Counted from the first letter of the stretch, positions 21,313-33,325 are shown. The stretch: 64,000 nt of DNA from Apricaphanius iberus (GCA_028564705.1 JAPXFQ010002085.1:490501-554500), one strand, 5' to 3'. The notes: generated by a model not told the origin, from the sequence alone. Made by a program: numbers and translations.

Positions 21313-23625
21313 ACTGTCCATCCATCCATCCATCTTCTTCCACTTATCCAAGGTCGGGTCATGGGGGCAGTAGCTTAAGCAGAGAGACCCAGACTTCCTT
21401 CTCCTCAGCCACTTGGGCCAGGTCCTTGGGAGGACTCCCGAGGACGAATCCCTTCCGGTGAGTCCTGGGTCTCCTCCCGATGTGACGTGCCCGGAACACC
21501 TCACCAGGGATGTATCCAGGAGGTACCCTGACCAGATGCCCGAGCCACCTCAACTGGCTCTCTTCAATGTCTCTCCTCCGGATGACCAAGCTTTTCACCC
21601 TATCTCTAAGGGAGAACCCAGCCACCCTGCGGAGGAAACTCATTTCAGAAACCTGTTTCCATGATCTCGTTCATTCGTTCACTACTCATAGTTCGTGACA
21701 ATAGATGAGGGTAGGAACGTAGATCGACCGGTAAATCAAAAGCTTTGCCTTTTGGCTCGGTTCTCTCTTCACCACGACAGACCAGTACAGCGCCCACATA
21801 ACTGCAGATGCCTTACCAATCAGTCTGTCGATCTGCCGCTCCATTTTTCCCTCATTCGTGAAAAAGACCACTTGAGGAAAGACCCCATCCCCTACCCGAA
21901 GAAGGCACCCTACCGTTTTCCGGCTCAAGGCCATGGTCTTAGATTTGTAGGTGCTGATCCTCATCCCAGCTGCTTTACACTCAGCTGCAAACCGCTCCAG
22001 CAAAAGCTGTAGATCAGATGAAGCTTCCACTATCCATCGGACCCTGCTCTCCAGAACACCTGAATAGACCTTACCAGGGAGGTTCAGAAGTTTGATCCCC
22101 CTATACTTTTGAACTCTTTAAAAAGGGGGACTACCACCTCTGATCTGCCAATCCAAGGGAACTGCCCCCGATGTCCAAACAATATTGCAGAGTCGCATTA
22201 ACCAACACAGCCCTAGAACATTCAGAGCCTTGAGGAACTCCGGGCAAATCTCATCCACCCCCAGAGCCTTGCCATCGAGGAGCTTTTTAACAACCTTGGT
22301 GACCTCATCACCAGAGATTTGAGAGCCTACCTCGAAGTCCCCAGACTCTGCTTCCAAACAGGAAGGCGTACTGGTGGGACTGAGGAAGTCCATCCACCGA
22401 CCCAAAACATCCCGTGTCAAACAGTGTTGGTGGCGGACCGCTTTCGCCTCGAAGCCATACGGAAGTCGTTCTCCATGGTCTTTCCAAACTCCTCCCACAC
22501 CCAAGTTTTTGCCTCAGCGACCATCCGAGCCGCACACCACTTGGCTCGCCGGGACCTATCAGCTGCTTCTGGGGTACCACAAGCCAGAAAGGCCTGATAT
22601 GACTCCTGCTTCAGCATAGCTCACAGCCGTTGTCCACCAGTGGGTTCGAGGGTTGCCACCACGACAGGCACCAACCACACTGCGGCCACAGCTACGGTCA
22701 GCCGCCTCAACAATGGAGGCACAGAATATGGCCCACTTGGACTCAATGTCCCCTGCCTCCCCCGGGACGTGTTCGAAGTTCTGCTGGAGGTAAGAGTTGA
22801 AACTCCTTCTAACAGGAGACTCTGCCAGAAGTTCCCAGCAGTTCCTCACAACATGTTTGGGCCTGCCAGGTCTGTCCGGCGTCCTCCCACACCACCGGAG
22901 CTGACTCATCAACAGGTAATGGTTGGTGGATTGCTCCACCCCTCTCTTCACCCAAGTGTCCAAAACATGCGGACGCAGATCAGATGAAACGACAACGAGG
23001 TCGATCATCAGCCTACGGTGCACTGGTGCCAAGTACACACATGGACACCGTTATTCTTGAACATGGTGTTTGTTATGGACAATCCATGGCGACACAGAAG
23101 TTCAATAACAAAAGACTGATTGGGGGTGGTCTCATTGCCATTGCCTACCTGAGTGTTGAAGTCCCCCAGCAGACTCAGGGAGTCCCCAGAAGGAGCACTC
23201 TCCAGCACCCCCTCCAAGGCACCGAGATAGTGGGCAACAAGTATGCCCACCCCAGCTCGGCGCCTCTCAATGGAAGAGAGTCCAACCCCTCTCGAGGAGA
23301 TGGGTTCCAGAGCCAGAGCCGCGTGTCGAGGTGAGGCTGATGATATCCAGTTGGAACCTCTCAGCCTCACACACCACCTCCCGCTCCTTCCCCACTGGGG
23401 AGGTGACATTCAACGTCCCAAGAGCCAGTTTTTGCAGCCGAGGATCGGACCGCCATGGTCAACGCCTTCGGCCACCGACCATCTTGCACAACACCCGACC
23501 CCTATGGCCCCTCCCACAGGGAAGAGAGGCCCCTGTTGTCTTCTCGAGGTGATCCCAGGCGGGTCCCATGGGTAAAGGCCTGTCCACCAGGAGCTCGCCA
23601 ACATGCCCCACCTCCAGGACCTAAA
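21313..23625 (-). mobile_element. RTE-like (APE-type) LINE, 5'-truncated and internally deleted
   Basis: On the minus strand, in order: apurinic-type endonuclease fragments at 23409-23008 (ERRRAGVGILVAHYLGALEG, LLGDFNTQVGN, HGLSITNTMF); LVVVSSDLRPHVLDTWVKRG at about 23010-22950; 'VDEICPEFLKALNVLGLCWL' and SGAVPLDWQ at about 22270-22130 (reverse-transcriptase N-terminal part); then AAECKAAGMRISTYKSKTMA, LIYRSIYVPTLIY (22030-21690) and the C-terminal LRWLGHLVRVPPG region (21643-21359). It ends in ATGGATGG repeats at about 21313-21332. This is the fish LINE often annotated as 'craniofacial development protein 2-like'. Exact clade is from memory. At ~22035 the frame jumps from RVRWIVE to ASSDLQ, so the reverse-transcriptase palm with its active site is missing. 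Many stops; inactive. Confidence 0.85.
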
Positions 23626-24387
23626 TAGTGCATTTTACCTAATTTAAAACTTAAATTATTCCTCAATGAAATTAAAAATTGATTAATTGATATATATAAC
23701 ACAATTCACTTTTGCATAATTTTCGGTGACATAAATAAATTTGAAAAGAAACTTTTACGTTTGTTAACTTATGATTACATTACATTTCTGTCTTCCTACT
23801 GTCAGAAACCAGTAAAGTTTGTTTAATGCCACCAGCAAAACCTTTATTCTTTTTTGCTGTTTTGATGCCATATTTAAGCTCATCGTGCATCTGATATGCC
23901 TCTCAGTCTTTATTTCATTATAGCATGAATCAAGATTTCTGCATCAGTTTAATAGGCCAATCGTCAGGGGAGAATATAAGTGGAGATAGTTTCCAAAATG
24001 CCCCAAGCTACTAATGCAGCCTTGACAGGGGAAAGGTGATTGGCATAGACAAAGTATATGTATGTGTTTCTGAATTTGCTGCTGGATGATGATATGTGTA
24101 TGTGCATTGTCAAGAGAGGCAGGAGGTTAATTCAATCTTATAGAAAAGCAGCATGGAGGGGATTGGACAACACAGCCCTGGGGGTGTCACTGGCCTAAAC
24201 CCCAATAGGGGGCACACAGCGGGCCCACATACACACGCATGTGTGTGCATACACATACACTCACAATATGGTCAGCATGTCTTGAGGGTTTAAAGACTGT
24301 AAAATAAGGGAAAGCCAAATTGTTTTTATATCTGGGTTCTGGTGCATTTCATTTGGAGCTGAGCAGGATAAGTGAAGAACGTGTATT

Positions 24388-24391
<4 letters not shown>

Positions 24392-24462
<71 letters not shown>
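24392..24462. repeat. (AT)n microsatellite
   Basis: About 70 bases of uninterrupted AT dinucleotide. Confidence 0.97.
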
Positions 24463-24465
<3 letters not shown>

Positions 24466-25803
24466 ATTTTAAGAAAATGCTGCATAAAACAAGGACAAGA
24501 AACAAGAGGACATTCAAAGAGACTCCACGATAGAGGGCAGTAACAGGGTTTCAGGGCACACAGAGGGGAGACAAAAATGTAGTGCATAGAAGAATGGGGT
24601 GGGACTGGGGGAGAGAGGGATGCTTGGAATAGGTAAATAATTATTGGACAAAATAGCTGAAACAGAAAGTATGTGGACAGCAGTGTGACATGGAACTGTT
24701 TGTGGGGAAGGGGAAAAAATGAAGACATGGACCAAAAATGAAACTGACATCAGCACAACAAACTATGTGTTAACTCAAAATGGCACTTTTGCCACCCATG
24801 CATGTTGGGTGTTTCCTGGGACTGATGTATGATTCTATTTAAAGACAGCTTTTTTCACTCATACATAAATAAAAAAGGCTATATTTGCTTCAATTTGTTC
24901 TGGCTTTGTATGGCCTAGCAATTGGCAATATGAAGACCAAAAATGTAAAAGTGACATTTTTGTTTCGCTTTTTGTTCTGTCTGTTAGAATTTGTCAATTT
25001 CAAAACAATTTTATTTTAAGACAGCGTTAAAAAGGTTAACCCTTAAACAGACAATAAGACAGGTTTTTCAGTGCTTGAGGATTTTTTTCTCTTCCCTTCT
25101 TTGTTTAAATTTCATCCAAATATAATTTTTCCTAGCCGAAAGAATCGGTTCTTTACACAAATCAAAACTAGATCTAATGAAAGACAGGTATATACCTAAA
25201 TTCACAACCGGTATAAAAATCAAATTAATTTAAGATTTTTGTGACACATTTCAACTGTTCTTTCCGGAGGTTATATAACACAAGAAACATATAAAAAAAA
25301 CTATTTTTTAAAGAAGTTGGTGTGCAGCTTTTAATATACTCCAAACAGGGTCAAAATTATACATATAGACTCAAAAATTATTCATGCAATCTCCCAAAAA
25401 TTTGTTCACTGTCCTTGAGCAATTTGAAGAAAAACCATAAGTGTTTTATAGCAATCAGTAATGAAATAGAAAGAAACAGAGGAAACGTCCCTCATTGTCC
25501 CGCAGAGGGAATATTTAGCTGTAAGGTCAGCAAAAGAAAGATATTTGAAGATTTTAGATTCCCACAAAAAAAATACAATGAAAAAGCCGGAATATTATAA
25601 GTGCATTAAGGGTAAACTTACAAAAACAAAAAATACTGTGCAGTTATTAAAAATGGCATAACTTAGATCTGAGGAATGTACAACCGATCTTTTCACCCTA
25701 ATTATTTGTTTAATTACTATGTTGCATCAATAATTAGTATGCTGTATCATGCTTCTAAAATAACTGGTCAAAGGACCATTTTGGTATGTAAACGTCCAAC
25801 CAC

Positions 25804-25823
25804 TATATATATATATATATATG

Positions 25824-25865
<42 letters not shown>

Positions 25866-25911
25866 CATATATATATAATATAGTATATTACACAAATATT
25901 ATATATATATA

Positions 25912-25951
<40 letters not shown>

Positions 25952-25976
25952 TAATATATATATACATATATATATA

Positions 25977-26020
<44 letters not shown>
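25804..26020. repeat. Long interrupted (AT)n tract
   Basis: About 217 bases of AT repeats with GTATATAC palindromic interruptions (25822-25832, 25858-25868). It directly abuts the interspersed repeat at 26022. Strong cruciform potential and a likely site of sequencing or assembly error. Confidence 0.95.
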
Positions 26021-26021
26021 T

Positions 26022-26320
26022 CCATCCATTTTCTGAACCGCTTAGTCCTCCAGGGGTCCGGGGGGGGGGCTGGTGCCTATCTCCAGCTGTCAACGGGCGA
26101 AGCGCGGGTACACCCTGGACAGGTCGCCAGTCCATCACAGGGCCACATAGAGACAGACAGGACAAACAACCATGCATGCACACACTCATACCTAAGGACA
26201 ATTTAGAGTGATCAATTAACCTGACAGTCATGTTTTTGGACTGTGGGAGGAAGCCGGAGTACCCGGAGGGAACCCATGCATGCATGGGGAGAACATGCAA
26301 ACTCCATTCAGAAAGGATAT
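26022..26320 (-). repeat. Abundant teleost interspersed repeat ('ACAGGTCGCCAGTCCATC' type)
   Basis: Landmarks are CCATCCATTTTCTGAACCGC at the left, then TACACCCTGGACAGGTCGCC, GACAATTTAGAGTGATCAAT and 'GGAGAACATGCAAACTCC' at the right. I recognise this consensus from many fish genomes but cannot name its class. Decayed partial copies are at 46260-46375 and split around 50600-51790. Strand is a guess. It is bordered by AT repeats on both sides (25804-26020 and 26318-26330). Confidence 0.7.
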
Positions 26321-27960
26321 ATATATATGTAGGGTATATATAAAGGCATGTGTGCTAACATATCTTTGCATGTATTATTTTCATGTTTAAAATCTTAAAT
26401 CTAATCTAAATAGAAAATAATGCAGGGGAGCACCAATTTATTCCATTCTTTCTAATCAGCAGCGGGGGAAGGATGTCTGCATACATATTCATGCTGTTCT
26501 CAGGACCTAGAGAAACATCACACAGCCAACATTTACTATATTAGTCTTAATGTTATTAGTCTAGATAACAAAATGTGGAGAAATATGAATCATGCACAAA
26601 CAATAAAAAAAAATCAGACAATGTTAATGGTTGGATGAAGTTGTAAATTGTTTTTCTGATAGCTCTTCAATCTGTGCAACTGACTGTGCTTGCCTGAATA
26701 AATTAGCACAATCAATGTGGGACTTTATTCTTTGTCTTGTGGACGCACTTCTCACAAATCTATGCAAATGTATTGTGAAGAGCGGATGAGAGGAACTCTT
26801 CTTGGATAACAAAGCTCTTGATGATCATAGTCTGACACCACAGTGTAATGTTTTTGCCCACTCAAAACGCAGGAGGAAAAATATAGGAAAACGTGATGAA
26901 GGTTTTATCAAAACAGAAAGGTTCCTTGTGTTTTTTAGGGAAATTCTTAGCTGACCTATTTTAATGTTTTTTTCTAAAGCTATCCTCTGATAGAGACATT
27001 GCCTTAATTCATTTTGGCTTGGTCAGCTTGTTGGATACTTGGGAAATACCCAAAAGAACAGTCAGTTAAAAAAAATATTAAAGAGTTTATGAACACATTT
27101 CAAGAGGAAACTTTTTTAACTAACTGATCACATTCTGATCTTAAACTCCATGTGTTCCACTCTCAATATTCTCTCTACATCAGTTTAGCTTTAATCTGCT
27201 CCCTCCACTACCTTCAATATCCCCCCACCTATTTTTCCATACCTCTATCCTAGCTCACAGCCACCGCCCTACTCCTTCTTTCCCCTCCCCTTGCTAGTCT
27301 CTGCCTGGTATTGATTAGAAGGCAAACCTCTAATCTCCTTAAGGTCATTAGGAACACTTAATTAAAACCTAGTTAGAATGCCTTTGTTCGACCAAAGCAA
27401 ATTGCAGCTGTTCAAACGAGATTAGTATGATAACGTAAAAACAACTGTCAACAGAGAAAAGAAAAAATAAAACTGCTTCTTACTAGTAGAAATGTTTACA
27501 TAATAAAAATGTAGAGAACCAAAACCTACATTAGAATCTACACTTTAGTATACCTGTTCTTGTATTTTGCTTGTTTATGTGTTTGATGGATAAAACGGAT
27601 AATTATTATGTGCAACTGTGAAAGAAAGTGCAACATTATCCGGAGAGATTTATCTGGGGTGAAGTGTGAAGGAACAGGTCTAAAGAGGGGAGAGTTCAAC
27701 AATTTACAATTAATTGCAAATTAACTTTGCAATTAACTTTTAGTCATTGTTTTTCAAAACAGGAGGCAGACTTAAAACTTTACAAAACATAGACTTTTGC
27801 TTTTTTTTTTGTTTAAATGCAAGTTGAAGCATTTTTTTTAAATGTGTTTGCAATAGGAAATTTGAATTTGCCCTGTAAATGTATACCTTGTGAAAACAGT
27901 TTTTTCCCTCAATGTCTTAAAGTTTTTATTATTTTTTTTATTCAAAGACACTATTCTGTT
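26321..27960. other. Intergenic, nothing recognised
   Basis: No conserved coding or transposon signal. Pyrimidine-rich patch at 27185-27300. Confidence 0.45.
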
Positions 27961-27980
27961 TACATATATAAATTCCCCTC

Positions 27981-28620
27981 TCACGCACCGCAGGCAGTTT
28001 TCATCCATTCCAAGCTTTGGTCATCTACCAGAGGCCTGGGAGCTTGAGGGACCTGCGCAGTATTTTTGCTGTTCCAAGTACCACATTCCACAGGGATCTG
28101 TTGGAGCCATTCCTCCAGTTTGGGATTCACTGCCCCAACTGCTCCAATTACTGCAGGTACTACTGTCACCTTCACTTTCCAAGCTTTTTCTTGCTCCTAT
28201 CTGAACCCTTGGTCTTTCTCAGTTTTCTCATGTTCCTTCTTCTTGATGTTCCTATTACTTGGTATTGCCACATACACCACTATGGCTTTTCTCTGCTCTT
28301 TATCAACCACTACAATCGCCATTGTTCGCCATTACCATCCTGACTGTTTGGATCTAAAAGTCCCACAGGATCTTTGCTCGGTCATTCTCCACCACCTTTG
28401 GAGGCGTTTCCCATTTTGACCTAGGGGTTTCCAGCCCATACTCCGCACAGATGTATCTGTATACTATGCCAGCCACTTGGTTATCACGTTCCATGCATGC
28501 TTTCCCTGCCAGCATTTTACACCCTGCTGTTATGTGTTGCATTGTCTCAGATGCCTCTTTGCACAGCCTAAAACTTGGGTTTTGTCTGGTGTGGTAGATC
28601 TGAGTCTCTATCACTCTGCT
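27981..28620 (-). mobile_element. 3' end of a LINE with C-terminal restriction-like endonuclease
   Basis: On the minus strand: RQNPSFRLCKEASETMQHIT then AGC, a Cys-Cys-His-Cys knuckle (FRLC-K...MQHITAGC) at about 28575-28510. It continues with ERDNQVAGIVYRYICAEYGL, SKWETPPKVVENDRAKILWD, and further down VTVVPAVIGAVGAVNPKLEE, WLQQIP. This is the C-terminal knuckle plus endonuclease region of R2/R4-type (Rex6/Dong-like) LINEs as I recall them. The central PD...D endonuclease core is damaged between 28355 and 28175. Frameshifts and stops are present and it is strongly 5'-truncated. Confidence 0.75.
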
Positions 28621-29394
28621 GCTCAGAGCCTACTTTAACAGTATGGTAAACCTCAAGTCCTCCATGTGCTTACCAGTGCCTACAGTTGCATTCTGTGACA
28701 AACATGTTAACCTTCTTTGTGCTCCTTCCAAGGTTTTTCCTCATGTGAATCTCCTTGTGATCAGACTTCAGCTTCTCAGTAAGCCTAAGTTCGCTTTCCA
28801 CATCTGACAGTCCTTATACTCCAAGTTCCTCCGTGCTTCACAGTCCCCCTAAGTTCTCTGCCAGCCCGCCCTCCATGCTCTGTCCTTGTTTCTGGATTCC
28901 ATCGTCACCTCACCTCCAGAGAATGAAGCAGGAAGCTCCCGCAGATCCCCTGGACTCCCAACTCTCTCTCCCTGGCGTCAAATACCCATCTGCCAAGTAT
29001 GTCTAAACTGAGCTCATTCAATCAACTTGACTTCCCTCTGAACTCAGTGTCACCTGTGGATTGCTTTCCTTAGAGTTTTCCACCTCTCCGTTTTATAGCA
29101 GTGTTCCTGGTTCCTGTGGCCATCATATTTTTCATCTATTCATTTTTCAGTGTAAAAAAAAAATTTAAAACTTTTAACTGTGCTTCCTAGTGGCATTATG
29201 CATGTGGGTTAAAAAGTTTAATTCAAACTTAACACTTTCCAAGTGGAGAAAAGGTTTCTTCAGACTAGATCAAATCTTTACTGACCAAAGGTAGGCTAAT
29301 AGCTTTTGTTTTACCTACATCTTATTTGGAGGTAATAAAAAAACAGATCCTTATCTGGAAACATCCCGATGGCATGTGTGACCATGAGGAAATC
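28621..29394. other. Unclassified sequence downstream of the LINE fragment
   Basis: Pyrimidine-rich, moderately GC-rich sequence (28640-29100) that reads like repeat-derived DNA, but I cannot match it to a family. No open frame of note. Confidence 0.35.
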
Positions 29395-29590
29395 GCAGAT
29401 CAGTAGAACAGAATAAAATAGAATAATCCTTTATTTTCCCACACTAGCAGAGTGACAGGCAATATAAGCATTGGATTCACACAGGTATAAAAAGTATAGA
29501 ATTCAATTTAAGAATAATATGTACATTAAGGACAATTACTTATTGAATGTGCATGTGTAGATGTGCATTAAAAAGTAAAAAAAAAAATAT
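29395..29590 (-). mobile_element. LINE 3' tail, 5'-truncated
   Basis: 'AACAGAATAAAATAGAATAA' followed by TCCTTTATTTTCCCACACTAG is the minus-strand 3' tail of Rex1-type fish LINEs as I recall (TTATTCTATTTTATTCTGTT at the end). Under 200 bp survive. It directly precedes the unclassified GC-rich repeat. Confidence 0.5.
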
Positions 29591-31165
29591 TTTAAAGATG
29601 TTTGTAGAAGATAAACTTCCTGCCTCGTCACGATGGCCCTTGATGCGGAGGTCGTGCTTGGGGCCTTCCTTGCAGGGAGGGAGGCGGTCACTATCTAGCA
29701 CAGGTGCCCTTCCTTATAGGGTGCGCTTGGACAAGTGGGAGGATGTGCGGGAGGAGGGGGGCTTAACTCAACCTGGGTGGCTAGTGTATTGTGTTTTGAG
29801 AGTAGTTCTAAATGTCGGGTTGGGTTTAGGTCTCCCTAAACACCTCAACTGCATATTGGAGTCAGTAGGGAAGATGTCCTTTTGTCCCTAAGTTTTTTCC
29901 TCCCGATCCCCGGATGCCTTTTTTTTTTCTGCTCCATCATTGTACCTCTCATGTAGGGTCTTGGGGAATGGGCATGTCACTGGGTTGCTGGGAGGGGTTC
30001 CAATCTTCGCTATCCCATGGCGGCTGGCTCCCAGTTTTACAATACAACTAAGACACTCTCACTTATAACATTTTCATGAAACACATACATGTGTCCTTGC
30101 AGTGGGCACGCTTTTCAGCTCCAGAGGAGAAGCCCTTCAATGAGTGTCATCCTCGGACACAGGTGCTCACTGTTTAACTGCATTTAGACACTTAGGGCTC
30201 AGGATGGGGGATGGGGGGTGTCTGGCAGCCTTCCCATGAATGGGGAAACCTTGGGGAAACCCTGTCGGCAGATCCCTGATCGGGGCCCTACTGGGGGATG
30301 GGGGGCTTGCCCAGACCCACCCTGACGTAGCTGGTTGCTGGCGGGGCCCATGGGCTTGTTGTTGCACCTCCCGGGCCCCTGCGTTGTAGCTGCTGGATGT
30401 TCCAACTGGGGCTTTCCTCTGTTTCTCTCTTGGGGGTTGCGGTCAGCCCTGTGCTGTTCCGCCTGGGGCTTCTAGGCTCTGGGGCCCTCTGGGCGTCTGT
30501 GTCCCTGACCTTCTTCATGTCTCTGTCGATTCTTGTAGGACGGATTGACAGCAGCTATCAAATACGGAGAAAATAAATATGGAGAAACCGTATATGCACC
30601 AGCATGCTCACTCACACACATAGGTGAGGGGTCTTCTTTGTTTACAGATATATTCTTGGGCTGAGGTTATCATCAACAGATGTTTAATAATTGGTGCCAA
30701 GAGCTTTTCACTGACCTTGTTGTATTTATATACCCCTTGTTATGTGTTCTGGATGCATAGTTCTTAGTTCATATTATTTGTTTGGATTTGTTAATGTAGC
30801 TCTGTTTTATTGGTTGTTGTTCTTTTTGGTCCACTTCTGCCGTCCAGTGGATGAGATGGACTGGAATGTTTTCTTGTGTTCTCTTTGTTCCCTTTTCTCT
30901 CTTATCGTCAATTCACACTGCTACCTCTCCTGAATCTTTTTTTTCCGTTTCCGTGTCCATAACTTCAATCAAAAATAAATAAATAAATAAACAAACCACA
31001 ACAACCAATAATAAAGATTTGTCACACATATATATCAAATGGAGTACAATAGCAAAAGCTATGATGCTCTGCTTGAGAAAGTAAATCTGTTGGGTTTGCA
31101 CTTGGTACTCAGGCACCAATTTTGAGTGCCACTCTGCCAGACAGGACATGTTTAATAAAAGAAGA
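29591..31165 (+). repeat. Long GC-rich interspersed repeat, class unknown (long copy)
   Basis: A 1.5-kb unit, with a GC-rich part (29600-30530; e.g. GGCTTGCCCAGACCCACCCT) followed by an AT-richer part ending in the block shared with 2090-2325 (see that entry). Within it, CTTGTAGGACGGATTGACAG is followed by 'AAATACGGAGAAAATAAATA' at 30550-30580. I recall similar sequence in many copies in fish genomes but know no encoded protein. The open frames here are short and low in complexity (Pro/Arg-rich). It is not a cellular gene. Confidence 0.5.
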
Positions 31166-32096
31166 TAAACAGTGGAGAAAAAAAAACAGATAAGCAAATA
31201 ACAGCAGCAGAAATGTTATATATGTGAGTTAAATAGTGGAACTTACAGCAGAGGTCTAAACATTATTGATTTTGGTTGTAACGTCTGACAGCTCCAGGGA
31301 GGAAGGTCCTGCAAAAATGCTTCCTCATGCATCTAGGATGCAGCGGTCTTTCACTGTTATTTAATTATTATTGTAGAACTGGCCACTGGTAACAGGAAAT
31401 AAGGCTAAACTGGAACAGCAGGAGATTGAGGGCTGTTACTGGTGGGAGGTAATGCTTAGGCAGGTTGTCGCTGTCATTCAGTTTTTAGATCACAGAGGCC
31501 TGGTTTTCTGAGGTGATGATCACTTACTTGGATTCATTGCTAACTTTCGTGGTATTTTGGAAACTTAACTGTCAGTTTGGCCATTTTCTTAGTCAACACA
31601 TGAAAAGATGGACAGAAAGGCAGGGGAAGCCGATCGTGGAGGGCAGAGTGAAAAGTAAGGATGCACCAATCTAAAAATGTGGGCCCATACCAATATTTTA
31701 TATTTTTATTATTATGGCCAATTATTGATATGTTATGTTGTAAAAAATTACATAAATCTCTTACAAAGAAGGAAATAAGCTACATCTGACTCGGTTTTAC
31801 TTATGAGACTGATAAGGATTTGTTAAAAATACCTGACATTTGCCAATACTGATGTTATTGCCAATATATTGTGTATTCCTAGACTAAATCAATATTCTCA
31901 TGGTTTTAGTTGAGAGAAAAAGGAGCTCAAAAGAGCTCAAGAGACATATACAGACTTATTAAACACAAATATTATGGAAAAGGAAAAAGTATATTTTTAC
32001 TTTGCGTTTATTTTCTATTTATATTCAAATGCTTAAAAATATTAGTCAAGTTTACTTAAACTGATTGCAAATTTTTAACAAGAAAGGAGTTCTCCT
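31166..32096. other. Intergenic; one hAT-like remnant
   Basis: Apart from the hAT-like piece at 31657-31881, nothing recognised. Confidence 0.45.
31657..31881. mobile_element. hAT-like MITE remnant
   Basis: Starts TAAGGATGCACCAATC and ends ...ATTGTGTATTCCTA (complement TAGGAATACACAAT). This is the terminal signature of the 'AGGGATGCACCGAT' hAT family, with interior CCAATATT/GATATG motifs. The flanking 8-mers match poorly, so the ends are tentative. Confidence 0.4.
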
Positions 32097-32158
32097 TGTC
32101 TTTGCCTGTTTTATCACTATTTTCTTCTATGAAAATAGTGATAAAACAGGCAAAGACA
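32097..32158. repeat. Perfect 28-bp inverted repeat with 6-base loop
   Basis: The left arm 32097-32124 (begins TGTCTTTGCCTGTTTTATCA) is the exact reverse complement of the right arm 32131-32158 (ends GATAAAACAGGCAAAGACA). The loop is TTCTAT. Pairing stops abruptly at both outer ends. It lies 53 bases before the tandem duplication. It could be a fold-back insertion, a small hairpin RNA source, or a template-switch scar. Confidence 0.97.
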
Positions 32159-32211
32159 CAGAAGAGCATAACTGGAGACCTGGGAAATAAAAGAACTGAA
32201 AGAATACTGAG

Positions 32212-33276
32212 AGAGACAGGAGAGGACAGAAAATAAAAATTAACGGGTATGACTTTCTTGTAAAGAAACGTTTTTTGGGTGAAAAGGACATTTGTAGGGT
32301 TGGGTCACTGGCCCCTGTCAAATCACCTGGTTGTCGAAGGCTGTGTGCATTCCTATTATTGATGTGTGTGTTGTGACTGATACATGATTTTGTTCCAGGC
32401 TTTGTCAATGGCCGCCGCTGATTATCGTTGCTTAGAGACGGAAGTTGCTTTCGTCTTTGGTCCTGAGAGCCACTTGTCTGAAACTCTAGACCCATCCTAC
32501 GTAGACGGAGGGGGGGTAAAAGCATTACACATCATACTGGGGGGGGTCATCATTTGACTCGCATATTAACGTCTCGCATTTTCAAAAACATATTTTTGTG
32601 TTCTGTTTTTGATGCCAAATTATAATATCTAGCGCAGGTTTTTCTCTCATTCAGCTGATGGCAGGGTTCTCAAGTTTCTTTTACCGGGTTCCTGTCAGTG
32701 TAACGTTGTAGCAGCGTTACTCTGTGCCCGGTATCCTACCGCCTCGATCGCTTCTGGGCAGATGGCAGCACGAGCTAATCTTCTTAATAACGCGCACCGC
32801 ATGTTCTCCGCTTGGTAGAGGTAAGAGGGAGACAAAAAAGAGCAGATTCAACAAGTTCAGTTGTGCTGTCATTCGTTTCCCAGGGCTTAAAACGACAACG
32901 AAGTCATTTTAGTGATGCTTTGAAAGGACTACTTTTTTTGTGGGAGCTGCGTTTGTTAACGGTGGCGGACAGGTGTGCGGGACAACCTGTTGGGGAGGTT
33001 GGCTTTCTTTGACTCCAGAACAAGTTCAATGCTTGTATACACCGGACTTGTGATGGGGAGAACGGTTTGCGCAGGGGCTCCCAACAGGTAAATATCCTGC
33101 CACTGCTACATATTTAAACTGTGTTTGAGTATCTGCATAGATTTATAAATTTGCTCGACATAGAGAACAGTGCGCGTTATTAGATACGGGGGAGGCTTTT
33201 CTATTTTCTAGCGGACTTTACAGCCAAGAGCTATGGCCATGTAATATAACACTTGAGATGTCTACACGACTGGTCT

Positions 33277-33325
<49 letters not shown>

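Larger units (their letters stand above)
23626..26020. other. Intergenic with two (AT)n tracts
   Basis: No gene or recognised transposon. It contains (AT)n at 24392-24462 and a longer interrupted (AT)n at 25804-26020, listed separately. Confidence 0.5.

Noticed and set aside
32127..32525. A 132-codon minus-strand open frame spanning the start of the tandem duplication (also 33231-33767)
   Set aside because: The two versions share the duplicated part but differ outside it. Low-complexity Ser/Pro/Arg composition; no conserved domain. More likely chance openness of the duplicated DNA.
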